In this document: positions 7,906 to 15,226 of the stretch, in pieces
Numbering within the stretch: position 1 is the stretch's first letter
Layout: each line of letters starts with the position of its first letter
Assembly: GCF_022346545.1 (NCBI RefSeq)
Contig: NZ_JAKRNU010000015.1
Span: forward strand, 1 to 64,000
DNA from: Sporosarcina sp. ACRSM
Lineage (GTDB): Bacteria; Bacillota; Bacilli; Bacillales_A; Planococcaceae
Direction of reading: 5' to 3'
DNA: 64,000 nt
Program-made: the position numbers and the translations under genes
Notes under the pieces: model-generated
Told to the model about the DNA's origin: nothing
Database searches by the model: none
The model's input: only the letters and a program-made list of their open reading frames with translations

Positions 7906-8655
7906 TTAGACTTGGAAGAAGCTTTCTTTTTTATCGCCATCCAAAATCGTCCCGATGAAGAATGAACCGAAAACGCCGTAGCGTGCGCTCACTTCGTCAA
8001 AACGCATTTCATAGACTAGTTTTTTGAATTGAAGAACATCATCTGAGAATAATGTGACGCCCCATTCGTAGTCATCGAAACCGACAGAGCCGGAAATGAT
8101 CTGTTTCACTTTGCCTGCATAGCTGCGACCGATCAGGCCGTGACTACGCATCAATTCTTTCCGCTTGTCCATATCGAGCATGTACCAGTTATCTTCGCCT
8201 TCACGCTTTTTGTCCATCGGATAGAAGCAGATGTACTGGCTGCGTTGCAGTTCCGGATATAGACGCGCGCGGACATGCGCGTTTTGATATGGATCTTCAT
8301 CTGATTGACCTGCTAAATAGTTCGACAGTTCAACGACCGAAACGTAGGAGTATGCCGGAATCGTGAAATCTGCGATTGTCAATTTGTTGAATTCAGCTTC
8401 CAACTCCTGCAGTTCGTCCATTGTCGGACGTAATGTCATCAGCATGAAGTCCGCCTTTTGTCCAACAATTGTATAGAAGGCGTGTGCGCCTGTTTTTTCA
8501 ACGTCCGCTTTTTGTAGTTTTTCAAGATAGGCCAAAAATTCATCTACGGCTGCTTGGCGTTCTTCTTTCGACAATAATTTCCATGATGCCCAGTCCATCG
8601 ACCGTAAATCATGTAAAACATACCAACCATCGAGTGTTTGTGCTGCTTCGTTCAA
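7906..8655 (-). CDS. chdC: Coproheme decarboxylase (HemQ/ChdC)
   Basis: Catalyses the last step of the coproporphyrin-dependent heme pathway of Gram-positives, turning Fe-coproporphyrin III into heme b with peroxide. At 249 residues it has normal length. Visible active-site residues are Tyr 145 (the radical tyrosine), Met 147, Trp 157 and proximal His 172 in the RSHGLIGR stretch. The neighbouring pta gene is also its neighbour in B. subtilis (ywfI-pta). It is monocistronic. Confidence 0.96.
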   Translation of the reverse strand: MNEAAQTLDGWYVLHDLRSMDWASWKLLSKEERQAAVDEFLAYLEKLQKADVEKTGAHAFYTIVGQKADFMLMTLRPTMDELQELEAEFNKLTIADFTIPAYSYVSVVELSNYLAGQSDEDPYQNAHVRARLYPELQRSQYICFYPMDKKREGEDNWYMLDMDKRKELMRSHGLIGRSYAGKVKQIISGSVGFDDYEWGVTLFSDDVLQFKKLVYEMRFDEVSARYGVFGSFFIGTILDGDKKESFFQV

Positions 8656-8767
8656 ATGAATTCATATCCTTTCACAATGAATTTATGTCTAGACCCAGTG
8701 TAGCATAGATCGCGGAAAGAACGCCTCTAATAAGCCCGTTGTCACGAATTTGCCATGAAGTGTCCTG

Positions 8768-8797
8768 TTGTTATAAAAGCGGAAATTCGTGTATGCT
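8768..8797 (+). promoter_or_regulatory. Candidate sigma-A promoter of pta
   Basis: TTGTTA, an 18-base spacer and TATGCT precede the A element that forms most of the pta leader. Position and spacing are good, the boxes are imperfect. Confidence 0.5.
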
Positions 8798-8810
8798 AGA
8801 GAGAGAAATC

Positions 8811-8942
8811 ATCTTCATTCAGCGGGTGTTTAAGCACCCGCTGAATGAAGATGAGCCTCCGGCGGATGTCACAGATTTTGGAAGGAGTCAATCGAGCAGG
8901 CTCGATTCAAAATCTGGACGCAATTACGCCAAGGCGTAATTG
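8811..8942 (+). repeat. A-type dispersed hairpin element in the pta leader
   Basis: The best-preserved A copy. It starts with a perfect 18-bp stem and 6-base loop (arms begin ATCTTCATTCAGC). Next comes CCTCCGGCGGATGTCA, then a CAGATTTTG/CAAAATCTG stem enclosing an AATCGAGC/GCTCGATT hairpin. It ends in the CAATTACGCC/GGCGTAATTG palindrome. It lies between the promoter and the ribosome site, so it would be transcribed as leader RNA. Confidence 0.85.
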
Positions 8943-8963
8943 ATTTAGGAAGGCGGACATGAA

Positions 8964-9935
8964 ATGACAGATTTATTCACAAGTATAAAAGAGAGATTGA
9001 GTGGACGTGACAAGACGATCGTGCTCCCGGAAGGAATGGATGTCCGTGTTCTGCAAGCGGCGTCACGGCTGCATCAAGAGGCACTTGTGAAGCCCGTCTT
9101 ATTAGGGAATGAAACTGAAGTGAAGCAAGTGGCGGCGGAGATCGGAATTGAGATGACGGGGATTGAAGTGATCGATCCTGCAGGCGTTCCCTATATCGAA
9201 GAACTTGTTGAAAAGTTTGTCGAACGCCGTAAAGGAAAAGTGACAGGGGAACAAGCGCGTGAGCAATTGACAGACGTCAATTATTTTGGCACGATGCTTG
9301 TCTATACAGGACGGGCGGATGGCTTGGTCAGCGGGGCGGCTCATTCGACGGCAGATACGGTGCGGCCTGCGCTACAAATCATCAAGACGAAGCCGGGCGT
9401 TTCGCGGACGAGTGGTGCTTTCATCATGATGAAAGGGGAGGAGCGTCTCGTCTTTGCGGATTGTGCCATCACTGTTGCACCGACTTCTCAGGAGCTGGCG
9501 GAAATCGCAGTGGAAAGCGCCAAAACAGCTATATCATTCGGCGTCGAGCCGCGTGTAGCAATGCTGAGCTTTTCAACGCAAGGATCTGCAGTAACGGAAG
9601 AGACGGAAAAAGTGTCGAAAGCGGCAGAAATTGCTCGATCGCTTGCGCCTGAATTGACGCTGGATGGGGAATTCCAGTTTGATGCAGCGTATGTGCCGGC
9701 AATCGCGGCGAAAAAAGCGCCAAACTCTGTCATCCAAGGAGATGCGAATGTTTTCGTTTTCCCATCGCTGGAGGCCGGGAATATCGGTTATAAGTTGACG
9801 GAGCGCCTCGGCGGATATGAGGCGATTGGTCCGATTTTACAAGGGCTGAACATGCCGGTGAACGATTTGTCACGCGGTTGTTCCGCGGACGATGTGTACA
9901 AGCTGACCTTGATCACGGCTGCGCAAAGCCTATGA
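8964..9935 (+). CDS. pta: Phosphate acetyltransferase
   Basis: Interconverts acetyl-CoA and acetyl phosphate in acetate overflow and energy metabolism. At 323 residues it is the short Bacillus-type Pta without the extra N-terminal domain. Family stretches include VLPEGMDVRVLQAA, SGAAHSTADTVRPALQIIKT and the C-terminal NDLSRGCSADDVYKLTLITA. The start ATG has an AGGAAGGCGGAC site. It is followed 15 bases later by lipL, as in B. subtilis. Confidence 0.97.
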   Translation: MTDLFTSIKERLSGRDKTIVLPEGMDVRVLQAASRLHQEALVKPVLLGNETEVKQVAAEIGIEMTGIEVIDPAGVPYIEELVEKFVERRKGKVTGEQAREQLTDVNYFGTMLVYTGRADGLVSGAAHSTADTVRPALQIIKTKPGVSRTSGAFIMMKGEERLVFADCAITVAPTSQELAEIAVESAKTAISFGVEPRVAMLSFSTQGSAVTEETEKVSKAAEIARSLAPELTLDGEFQFDAAYVPAIAAKKAPNSVIQGDANVFVFPSLEAGNIGYKLTERLGGYEAIGPILQGLNMPVNDLSRGCSADDVYKLTLITAAQSL

Positions 9936-9950
9936 GTAGGAGACGTTGAG

Positions 9951-10790
9951 ATGTCACAATTTGAATCATTTTTGACCATACCCGAGTGGCGTTTCGTGGA
10001 TGAATCGATGACTTCGCGCGCACGCTCTGCGTTGGAATCGTTCGCGATGGATGACACGCTCTGTCATCTTGTCGGGCAACAGATGAGCATGCCGGTGATC
10101 CGTACGTGGGTTCATTCTCCGACGGTGGTCCTCGGCATCCAAGATCATCGGCTGCCACATATTGAAGAAGCCATTCCGGTGTTGGAAAACGCGGGCTACA
10201 ACGTCATCGTCCGCAACTCAGGCGGCTTGGCTGTCGTGCTGGACGAAGGGGTGCTGAATCTATCGATTGTCCTTTCGGAACAGGATTCGGCGATCGATAT
10301 ATCGACGGGCTATGAAGTGATGCTCGCCTTTATCCGCATGCTTTTTCCGGAAGCGGGCGATCGGATCGAAGCTTATGAAATCGTCGGCTCTTATTGTCCT
10401 GGCACCTATGATCTGAGCATTGACGGCCGTAAATTTGCGGGCATTTCCCAGCGCCGATTGCGGCAAGGCATCGCTGTTCAAATTTATTTATGCGTTGAAG
10501 GAAGCGGGGCAGAGCGGGCCGAAATCATCCGGGATTTTTACACTGTCGGTTTGCAAGGGGAAGAAACGAAATTCACTTACCCGTCCATCAAACCGGAAGT
10601 CATGGCTTCCCTCTCCGAACTATTGGCGATGCCACTCACCGTAGGAGAGGTCAACATCCGGATTCAAATGCTATTGCGCCAGTTGGCCGAAAACATTGTG
10701 ATGAGCGGCTTAAACGCAGAAGAAGTGGAACTTTATACATTCTATTTAACCCGCGTCCTCGAACGAAATAAAAAAATGCTTACACGTTAA
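9951..10790 (+). CDS. lipL: Octanoyl-[GcvH]:protein N-octanoyltransferase
   Basis: A 279-residue LplA/LipB-fold enzyme. Family role: it moves octanoyl or lipoyl groups from GcvH to the E2 subunits of 2-oxoacid dehydrogenases. Motifs are RNSGGLAVVLDEGVLNLS and the catalytic Cys in GSYCPGTYDLSI (near residue 149), with the lysine in GRKFAGISQRR. The Cys in GSYCPG separates LipL from lipoate ligases. It is co-transcribed with pta. Confidence 0.93.
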   Translation: MSQFESFLTIPEWRFVDESMTSRARSALESFAMDDTLCHLVGQQMSMPVIRTWVHSPTVVLGIQDHRLPHIEEAIPVLENAGYNVIVRNSGGLAVVLDEGVLNLSIVLSEQDSAIDISTGYEVMLAFIRMLFPEAGDRIEAYEIVGSYCPGTYDLSIDGRKFAGISQRRLRQGIAVQIYLCVEGSGAERAEIIRDFYTVGLQGEETKFTYPSIKPEVMASLSELLAMPLTVGEVNIRIQMLLRQLAENIVMSGLNAEEVELYTFYLTRVLERNKKMLTR

Positions 10791-10791
10791 T

Positions 10792-11042
10792 CAATTACGC
10801 CCCGGCGTAATTGCGTCCAGATTTTGAATTGAGCAAAGCTCAATTAATTCCTTTCAAAATCTGTGACATCCGCGAGCCTACAGGAAGCAGGTCATGCAGT
10901 CGTTGCGAATCGAACAGCAAAGGGTTCGATTTGCCGTATTTCTGCGATCTTTGCAGAAATTAAGGCACATTCCTTTTAGGACGTCGCGAACTTAGACTGC
11001 CTTCTATACTTCGTTCAGCGGGCGTTTGAACACCCGCTAAAT
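10792..11042. repeat. A-type element interrupted by a B-type element
   Basis: The first part (10792-10873) is an A element in reverse orientation, starting two bases after the lipL stop: CAATTACGCC palindrome, GTCCAGATTTTGAATTGAGC and so on to GACATCCGC. A complete B element then follows (10874-11006), after which the last A hairpin (TTCAGCGGGCG with CACCCGCT) resumes. The junction falls at the centre of the TCCGCCGGA palindrome of A. Confidence 0.75.
10874..11006 (+). repeat. B-type dispersed element (full length)
   Basis: About 133 bases: GAGCCTACAGGAAGCAGG, CATGCAGTCGTTGCGA, a TCGAAC/GTTCGA hairpin, TTTGCCGTA, a TTTCTGC/GCAGAAA hairpin, TTAAGGCAC, GACGTCGCGAACTTAGACTGC, CTTC. GCAGTC near the left end and GACTGC near the right end are inverted repeats. 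It has no coding capacity. Confidence 0.8.
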
Positions 11043-11170
11043 AGGTAAACAAAACTGCAAACACTCGCCACCTATAGAGGTGGGGGTCTTCTGTAGCTGA
11101 CGCTTCGCTTTCAGTACAAAAACATTTGATGAATGAAGATAAAATAGTGCAGCCGCTCTTCAATTAAAAA
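11043..11170. other. Gap with no recognised gene
   Basis: Between the A/B composite and the rsfA terminator. A CCACCT/AGGTGG hairpin near 11066-11086 is the only structure I see; no open frame is convincing. Confidence 0.5.
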
Positions 11171-11196
11171 AACCGCTGATCAATGATTCAGCGGTG
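11167..11196 (-). terminator. Terminator overlapping the 3' end of rsfA
   Basis: On the minus strand ACCGCTGA and TCAGCGGT pair around an 8-base loop and run into TTTTTTT. The 5' arm includes the last codons of rsfA. Confidence 0.85.
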
Positions 11197-11815
11197 GTTC
11201 TTTGGAAACAAGGTTTCCGTTTTGTTCCATTTTGAAAATGGGTGCGCTGCGATCGGCTTCGTCATCCAGTGTGACGAGGCGGCGAGCGCGATTCATGATT
11301 TGAACGAATTGTTCATAATCGGCGCGCAATGTTTTGTTTTCTTGCTTGAGCTTTTCAATCTCTTTTTCAAGACTCTCATTTTTTTCATTTGCTATTTTAG
11401 CGGTTTGTCTCCAACGAAGAGATTCCGAATCGCCAGCGCCTGTATGATGCAGACGAACGAGATAAGCGATCACCGTATCTAGCGACAATGCCGATAAGGG
11501 AACAGGGGTCTTCTGGTCCTCTTCTCCACCTTGTGAAGGTGTGTATAGCTGCTGTCCGCGGCGTTTGAAATCTTTGCCGAGAACGCGCATTGCCTGCTTG
11601 CGCTCTTTTTTTGCTTCCGACAGCTCTTTTTCATACTCGCGTCGGACGACGGCATTCCACCTGAATCCGCATGCGGCTGCTGTCCGGTTGAGCAAATCAC
11701 CGACTTCTTCGAACGCGCTCAGCTGTGTACTTCCTTCGCGGACATGCCGCAACACCGTCTCTGCCAATAGAGTGTCGTTTTCTTCAATCCAAGCATCCTG
11801 TCTAACTTTCACCAT
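11180..11815 (-). CDS. rsfA: RsfA family prespore transcription factor
   Basis: A 211-residue protein with a Myb/SANT-like N-terminal helix-turn-helix (RQDAWIEENDTLLAETVLRHVREG) followed by RTAAACGFRWNAVVRREYEKE and a long C-terminal coiled coil (ESLEKEIEKLKQENKTLRAD). In B. subtilis RsfA modulates the sigma-F regulon in the forespore. The ATG chosen has GGAGG eight bases upstream; an ATG six codons earlier lies before that site and is less likely. It is divergent from ywfO. Confidence 0.9.
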   Translation of the reverse strand: MVKVRQDAWIEENDTLLAETVLRHVREGSTQLSAFEEVGDLLNRTAAACGFRWNAVVRREYEKELSEAKKERKQAMRVLGKDFKRRGQQLYTPSQGGEEDQKTPVPLSALSLDTVIAYLVRLHHTGAGDSESLRWRQTAKIANEKNESLEKEIEKLKQENKTLRADYEQFVQIMNRARRLVTLDDEADRSAPIFKMEQNGNLVSKEPPLNH

Positions 11816-12001
11816 TTCCGTGCCTCCTGCCATATGTTCATAGTTTCTTTCTACGGTCAGTTTGGACAGGTTTGCGTTTCTTTATTCATATGGAAACAGC
11901 ATTCTATCTCTTTTTTTTTGAATGTATCATTTTCACCTTTCGACGCTACGGTTTTTTTATTATACTTGAGAGAATGGACTTTATTCAGCTGGAGGTGCAC
12001 A

Positions 12002-13300
12002 ATGGCGTATAAAGATGAAAAACTGTCCGAAGAAAAAGTGTTCAAAGATCCGGTGCACCGCTATATCCATGTGCGGGACAAGGTCATCTGGGACGTCATT
12101 GGGACGAGGGAGTTTCAGCGCCTTCGCCGGATCAAACAGCTTGGGACAACTTATTTGGTCTTTCACGGCGCGGAACATAGCCGTTTCCATCATTCGCTAG
12201 GCGTCTATGAAATCGTCAGAAGGATTGTGGATGACGGGTTTGATGGTAGACCGGAATGGAATCAGGAAGAAAGGCTTGTTACGCTGTGCGCAGCACTTTT
12301 ACATGACCTGGGGCACGGTCCTTTTTCGCATGCATTTGAAAAGGTGTTTGATCTGGATCATGAAAAGTTTACGCAAGCCATTTTACTAGGAGATACAGAA
12401 GTGAATGCCGTACTGACCCGTGTGGCGGACGATTTTCCGCAAAAAGTGGCCGACGTCATCGGGAAAACGTATCCGGATAAACTCGTTGTCAGTTTAATAT
12501 CGAGCCAGATTGATGCGGATCGGATGGATTATTTGCAGCGCGATGCTTATTTTACAGGTGTTTCGTACGGTCATTTTGATATGGAACGGATTTTACGGGT
12601 CATGCGCCCTGCGGAGGAGCAGGCAGTTATCAAGTATAGCGGGATGCATGCGGTGGAAGATTACATCATGAGCCGTTACCAAATGTATTGGCAAGTGTAT
12701 TTCCATCCTGTTTCGCGCAGCGCAGAAGTGATTCTGACGAAAATTTTACATCGTGCGAAACATTTATATGAAAGTGGGTATATCTTTAAGCAGGAGCCCG
12801 GTCATTTCCGCTCGTTTTTTGATCGGACATTTGCACTTGAAGAATACGTCGCTTTGGATGAAAGTATTTTGCTCACGTATTTTCAAATTTGGATGAAGGA
12901 AGACGATCCGATCTTATCGGATCTTTGTTACCGATTCATCAATCGGAGGCTGTTCCAATATGCGGAGTTCGATCCGGCAACAGAATACCGTAAAATCGGT
13001 GAACTTGAACAGTTATTTGCTGAAGCGGGTATCGATCCCGAATACTATTTACTGGCCGATTCTTCCTCGGATTTACCTTATGACTTCTATCGACCGGGCG
13101 AAGAGAATGAGCGCTTGCCGATCTATTTACAAATGCCAAATGGCGAGTTGAGTGAGTTGTCGCGGTCTTCGGATATTGTCGATGCCGTTTCTGGAAAGCG
13201 GCGAACGGACCATAAATTATACTTTCCAGAAGATTTATTGGAAGCGGGGAAAGAGACGAACCCGTTATACGGAAGGATTTTAAAGTTATTGAAAGGCTGA
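12002..13300 (+). CDS. ywfO: HD domain phosphohydrolase YwfO
   Basis: A 432-residue dGTPase-like HD-domain protein. Metal ligands are visible in HSRFHHSLGVYEIVRR (near residue 58), the HD pair in CAALLHDLGHGPFSHAFE (near 98), and a later Asp in SQIDADRMDYLQRD. Homologues hydrolyse nucleotides, but the substrate here is not established. The ATG chosen has TGGAGGTGC upstream; the frame extends 56 codons further upstream without a ribosome site and with hydrophobic codons atypical for the family. Confidence 0.92.
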   Translation: MAYKDEKLSEEKVFKDPVHRYIHVRDKVIWDVIGTREFQRLRRIKQLGTTYLVFHGAEHSRFHHSLGVYEIVRRIVDDGFDGRPEWNQEERLVTLCAALLHDLGHGPFSHAFEKVFDLDHEKFTQAILLGDTEVNAVLTRVADDFPQKVADVIGKTYPDKLVVSLISSQIDADRMDYLQRDAYFTGVSYGHFDMERILRVMRPAEEQAVIKYSGMHAVEDYIMSRYQMYWQVYFHPVSRSAEVILTKILHRAKHLYESGYIFKQEPGHFRSFFDRTFALEEYVALDESILLTYFQIWMKEDDPILSDLCYRFINRRLFQYAEFDPATEYRKIGELEQLFAEAGIDPEYYLLADSSSDLPYDFYRPGEENERLPIYLQMPNGELSELSRSSDIVDAVSGKRRTDHKLYFPEDLLEAGKETNPLYGRILKLLKG

Positions 13301-13307
13301 GAAAGGG

Positions 13308-13823
13308 GTGGCTCTCTTGTTGCAGGAGCATGCCAAAATTGTGCAATTTGTCGCCAGAGCACAGGAAGTGACCGGGCGGAAAAAGATGCAGAAAATGATT
13401 TATATCGCTAAAAAGATGAATTTCCCATTTGCGGAAAAGTATGAGCTCCATATGTACGGCCCATATTCCGAAGAATTGACGCTGCGGATCGAAGAATTAT
13501 GCGAGATGGGCTTTCTCGCGGAAGAGTGCATGGACAAGGGGTCGTATGTCCAATACAAATACAATGTCACGACCGAAGGGAACCGTTTTCTCGAAACGGC
13601 CCACACGCCTCCCGAAACACTTGGGACATGCATTGATTTGATGAACGGGAAAAGCTCCCGTTTTCTTGAACTGGTATCGACACTGCTTTACTTCGATCAT
13701 CTTGAAAAGGACGAACAAATAGCCAAGGTCCATATTGTGAAAAATAAACTGAACTTCTCCGAAGAAGAAATGACTGCGGCATTCGATTTTATTGAAGAGC
13801 TACAAAACTATGCAATCCATTGA
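13308..13823 (+). CDS. ywgA: YwgA family protein
   Basis: A soluble protein of about 170 residues with the family signature GRKKMQKMIYIAKKMNFPF followed by YGPYSEELTLRIEELCEMGFL. The fold resembles small winged-helix proteins, but function is unknown. The listed GTG overlaps its own ribosome site; the TTG codons three and four triplets later (13317 or 13320) have better spacing from GAAAGGGG and fit the family start QEHAK, so the true start is probably one of these. It follows ywfO by 7 bases, as in B. subtilis. Confidence 0.88.
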   Translation: MALLLQEHAKIVQFVARAQEVTGRKKMQKMIYIAKKMNFPFAEKYELHMYGPYSEELTLRIEELCEMGFLAEECMDKGSYVQYKYNVTTEGNRFLETAHTPPETLGTCIDLMNGKSSRFLELVSTLLYFDHLEKDEQIAKVHIVKNKLNFSEEEMTAAFDFIEELQNYAIH

Positions 13824-13869
13824 AAAAAGCTGACCTGGAAGAATGATTTCATTCCAAGTCAGCTTTTTT
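13823..13869. terminator. Bidirectional terminator between ywgA and the tautomerase gene
   Basis: AAAAAAGCTGAC ... GTCAGCTTTTTT with an inner TGGAA/TTCCA extension; strong in both directions and placed between converging genes. Confidence 0.9.
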
Positions 13870-13872
13870 CGT

Positions 13873-13903
13873 GATGCCGTCTAGGCGCCCTATGCTTTTG
13901 ATT
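13873..13903 (-). repeat. End fragment of a C-type element
   Basis: Read on the minus strand, AAAAGCATAGGGCGCCTAGACGGC matches the left end of the C element near 42.1 kb (written here in full it is 24 bases, so only AAAAGCATAGGGCGCC need be compared). Nothing else of the element remains. Confidence 0.55.
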
Positions 13904-13904
13904 A

Positions 13905-14090
13905 TTATAGATCGCTTTTCCGTTTTCCAGCATGTGCGTAATTACTTTTTGACATTTCTTCGATAATGACATGAATCGCTTCAATCGGAGCACCTGTCGT
14001 TTCCGCAACGACATCCGTCACTTTTTCGCACAAGGCACGTTTTTGTTCCTCTGTCCGTCCTTCGACCATCTTCACAGTTACAAATGGCAT
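13905..14090 (-). CDS. 4-oxalocrotonate tautomerase family enzyme
   Basis: A 61-residue protein starting MPFVTVKMVEGRTEEQKRAL. The Pro directly after Met is the catalytic base of this superfamily, and EEMSKSNYAHAGK near the end is typical of the Bacillus YwhB group. The start was moved to the ATG that exposes Pro 1; it has AAAGGGGGAAATGGA upstream. The physiological substrate in Bacilli is unclear. Confidence 0.93.
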   Translation of the reverse strand: MPFVTVKMVEGRTEEQKRALCEKVTDVVAETTGAPIEAIHVIIEEMSKSNYAHAGKRKSDL

Positions 14091-14157
14091 TCCATTTCCC
14101 CCTTTCGGCAAAAATCCGGTATAGTATAGATAATATCAGACTTGGAGGGGTAAGCGA

Positions 14158-14688
14158 ATGGCAAATGAACAAAAACCAAAACAAAAACTAGGCTTTACCA
14201 TTATAAAAGATGATCCGACAGACGGGCATGGCGGATTTGGGATTGGGTCATTGTCACTTGAAAATGTATCTCCCGTCATCATCGACGTTGAAGAAGGGCT
14301 AGCGCGCATCGAAATCGGGGCGATGCATGCTCGCAGTGACACAGAACGCGGCATTAAATTCACCGCTAACCGAGAGGATTCAGAAGGTGGAAAGCCGTAC
14401 TGGCTCGTTTGGGTCACGATCGATTTTAAAGAGGATGGCCCTTATTACGCAGGTGTCACAGCATGCGAAATGGTCGTCAATCGTGAAAAGCGCCGCGGTT
14501 ACAAAATCCTTGCCGACCACGTCAACCGCATGGACAAATCGATGAAACGTCAAATTATCGTTGAGCATATGGATGATAAATCTAAACGGATTCTAGCTGA
14601 ATTCCTAGCGGGCCATAATCAAGAAATGTGGCAGCGCAGTGAACCGAAATTATTCACCGACCTTGGGCTGGAATCTTCAGACTTGTGA
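14158..14688 (+). CDS. ywhD: YwhD family protein
   Basis: A 176-residue soluble protein; KLGFTIIKDDPTDGHGGFG at the start and RRGYKILADHVNRMDKSMKR later mark the YwhD family. Function unknown. It has a TGGAGGGGTAAGCG ribosome site and diverges from the tautomerase gene, as in B. subtilis (ywhB-ywhD). Confidence 0.9.
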   Translation: MANEQKPKQKLGFTIIKDDPTDGHGGFGIGSLSLENVSPVIIDVEEGLARIEIGAMHARSDTERGIKFTANREDSEGGKPYWLVWVTIDFKEDGPYYAGVTACEMVVNREKRRGYKILADHVNRMDKSMKRQIIVEHMDDKSKRILAEFLAGHNQEMWQRSEPKLFTDLGLESSDL

Positions 14689-14699
14689 ACGATTTGTGA

Positions 14700-14925
14700 C
14701 AAATTTCGTATACTTCGGCATCCGAGGTTGAATGTCACTTAGAAAGGAAGTACACTGAAACCATAGCTTGCTAATTGGAGGCTAGGACAACCGGAATGGT
14801 GCGTTCCCTATCGGATTCCGTATCAAACAAACCCAAGCATGATACATGATTCGACAGGACGCCTTGCCCGGTAAAAAAGCTTTCCTTTCCTGAAGTTGCT
14901 CAGGAAAGGAAAGCTTTTTTGTTGT
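14700..14925 (+). ncRNA. Candidate structured non-coding RNA ending in a strong terminator
   Basis: Between ywhD and the repeat array lies about 170 bases without an open frame but rich in hairpins: GGTT/AACC around ACTT/AAGT (14727-14762), TAGC/GCTA (14764-14784), CGGAAT/ATTCCG (14792-14820), GTATCA/TGATAC (14820-14845), possibly closed by GGCATCC with GGACGCC (one mismatch). A long terminator stem follows. A TATACT box lies at 14709 but no well-spaced -35 box. No known RNA family was recognised; it could simply be the 3' region of ywhD. Confidence 0.35.
14874..14922. terminator. Strong bidirectional terminator after ywhD / candidate RNA
   Basis: A perfect stem of about 20 bp (AAAAAAGCTTTCC... 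with its complement, 8-base loop AAGTTGCT) with A-run and T-run ends. Confidence 0.92.
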
Positions 14926-14986
14926 TGAATGAAGGAGAAAACAACGCTTTTAGTAATTAATAGCAGGCAAACAAGCCCCGCGACTG

Positions 14987-15220
14987 GTGCTCAAGTGCCC
15001 GTATCGCTCAAAGGCTAGCGTCTTGCGCTCAAACCTCACTGGGAGCGCTCAAAGTAAAGCCATCCGCGCTCAAACATCAGCAGGAGCGCTCAAAGTAAAG
15101 CCGTCCGCGCTCAAACATCAAAGGGAGCGCCCAAAGTAAAGCCGTCCGCGCTCAAACATCACCAGGAACGCTCAAAGCAATACCCGCCGCGCTCAAACCC
15201 TCACCGCAAACGCTCAATCA
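14987..15220 (+). repeat. GCTCAAA repeat array
   Basis: About eleven GCGCTCAAA-like cores at 20-21-base spacing, all in + orientation, between ywhD and the converging pbpG. A two-core unit containing GTAAAGCCGTCCGCGCTCAAA is repeated almost exactly three times, which suggests growth by segment duplication. No open frame of interest. Confidence 0.85.
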
Positions 15221-15226
15221 ATCCAC

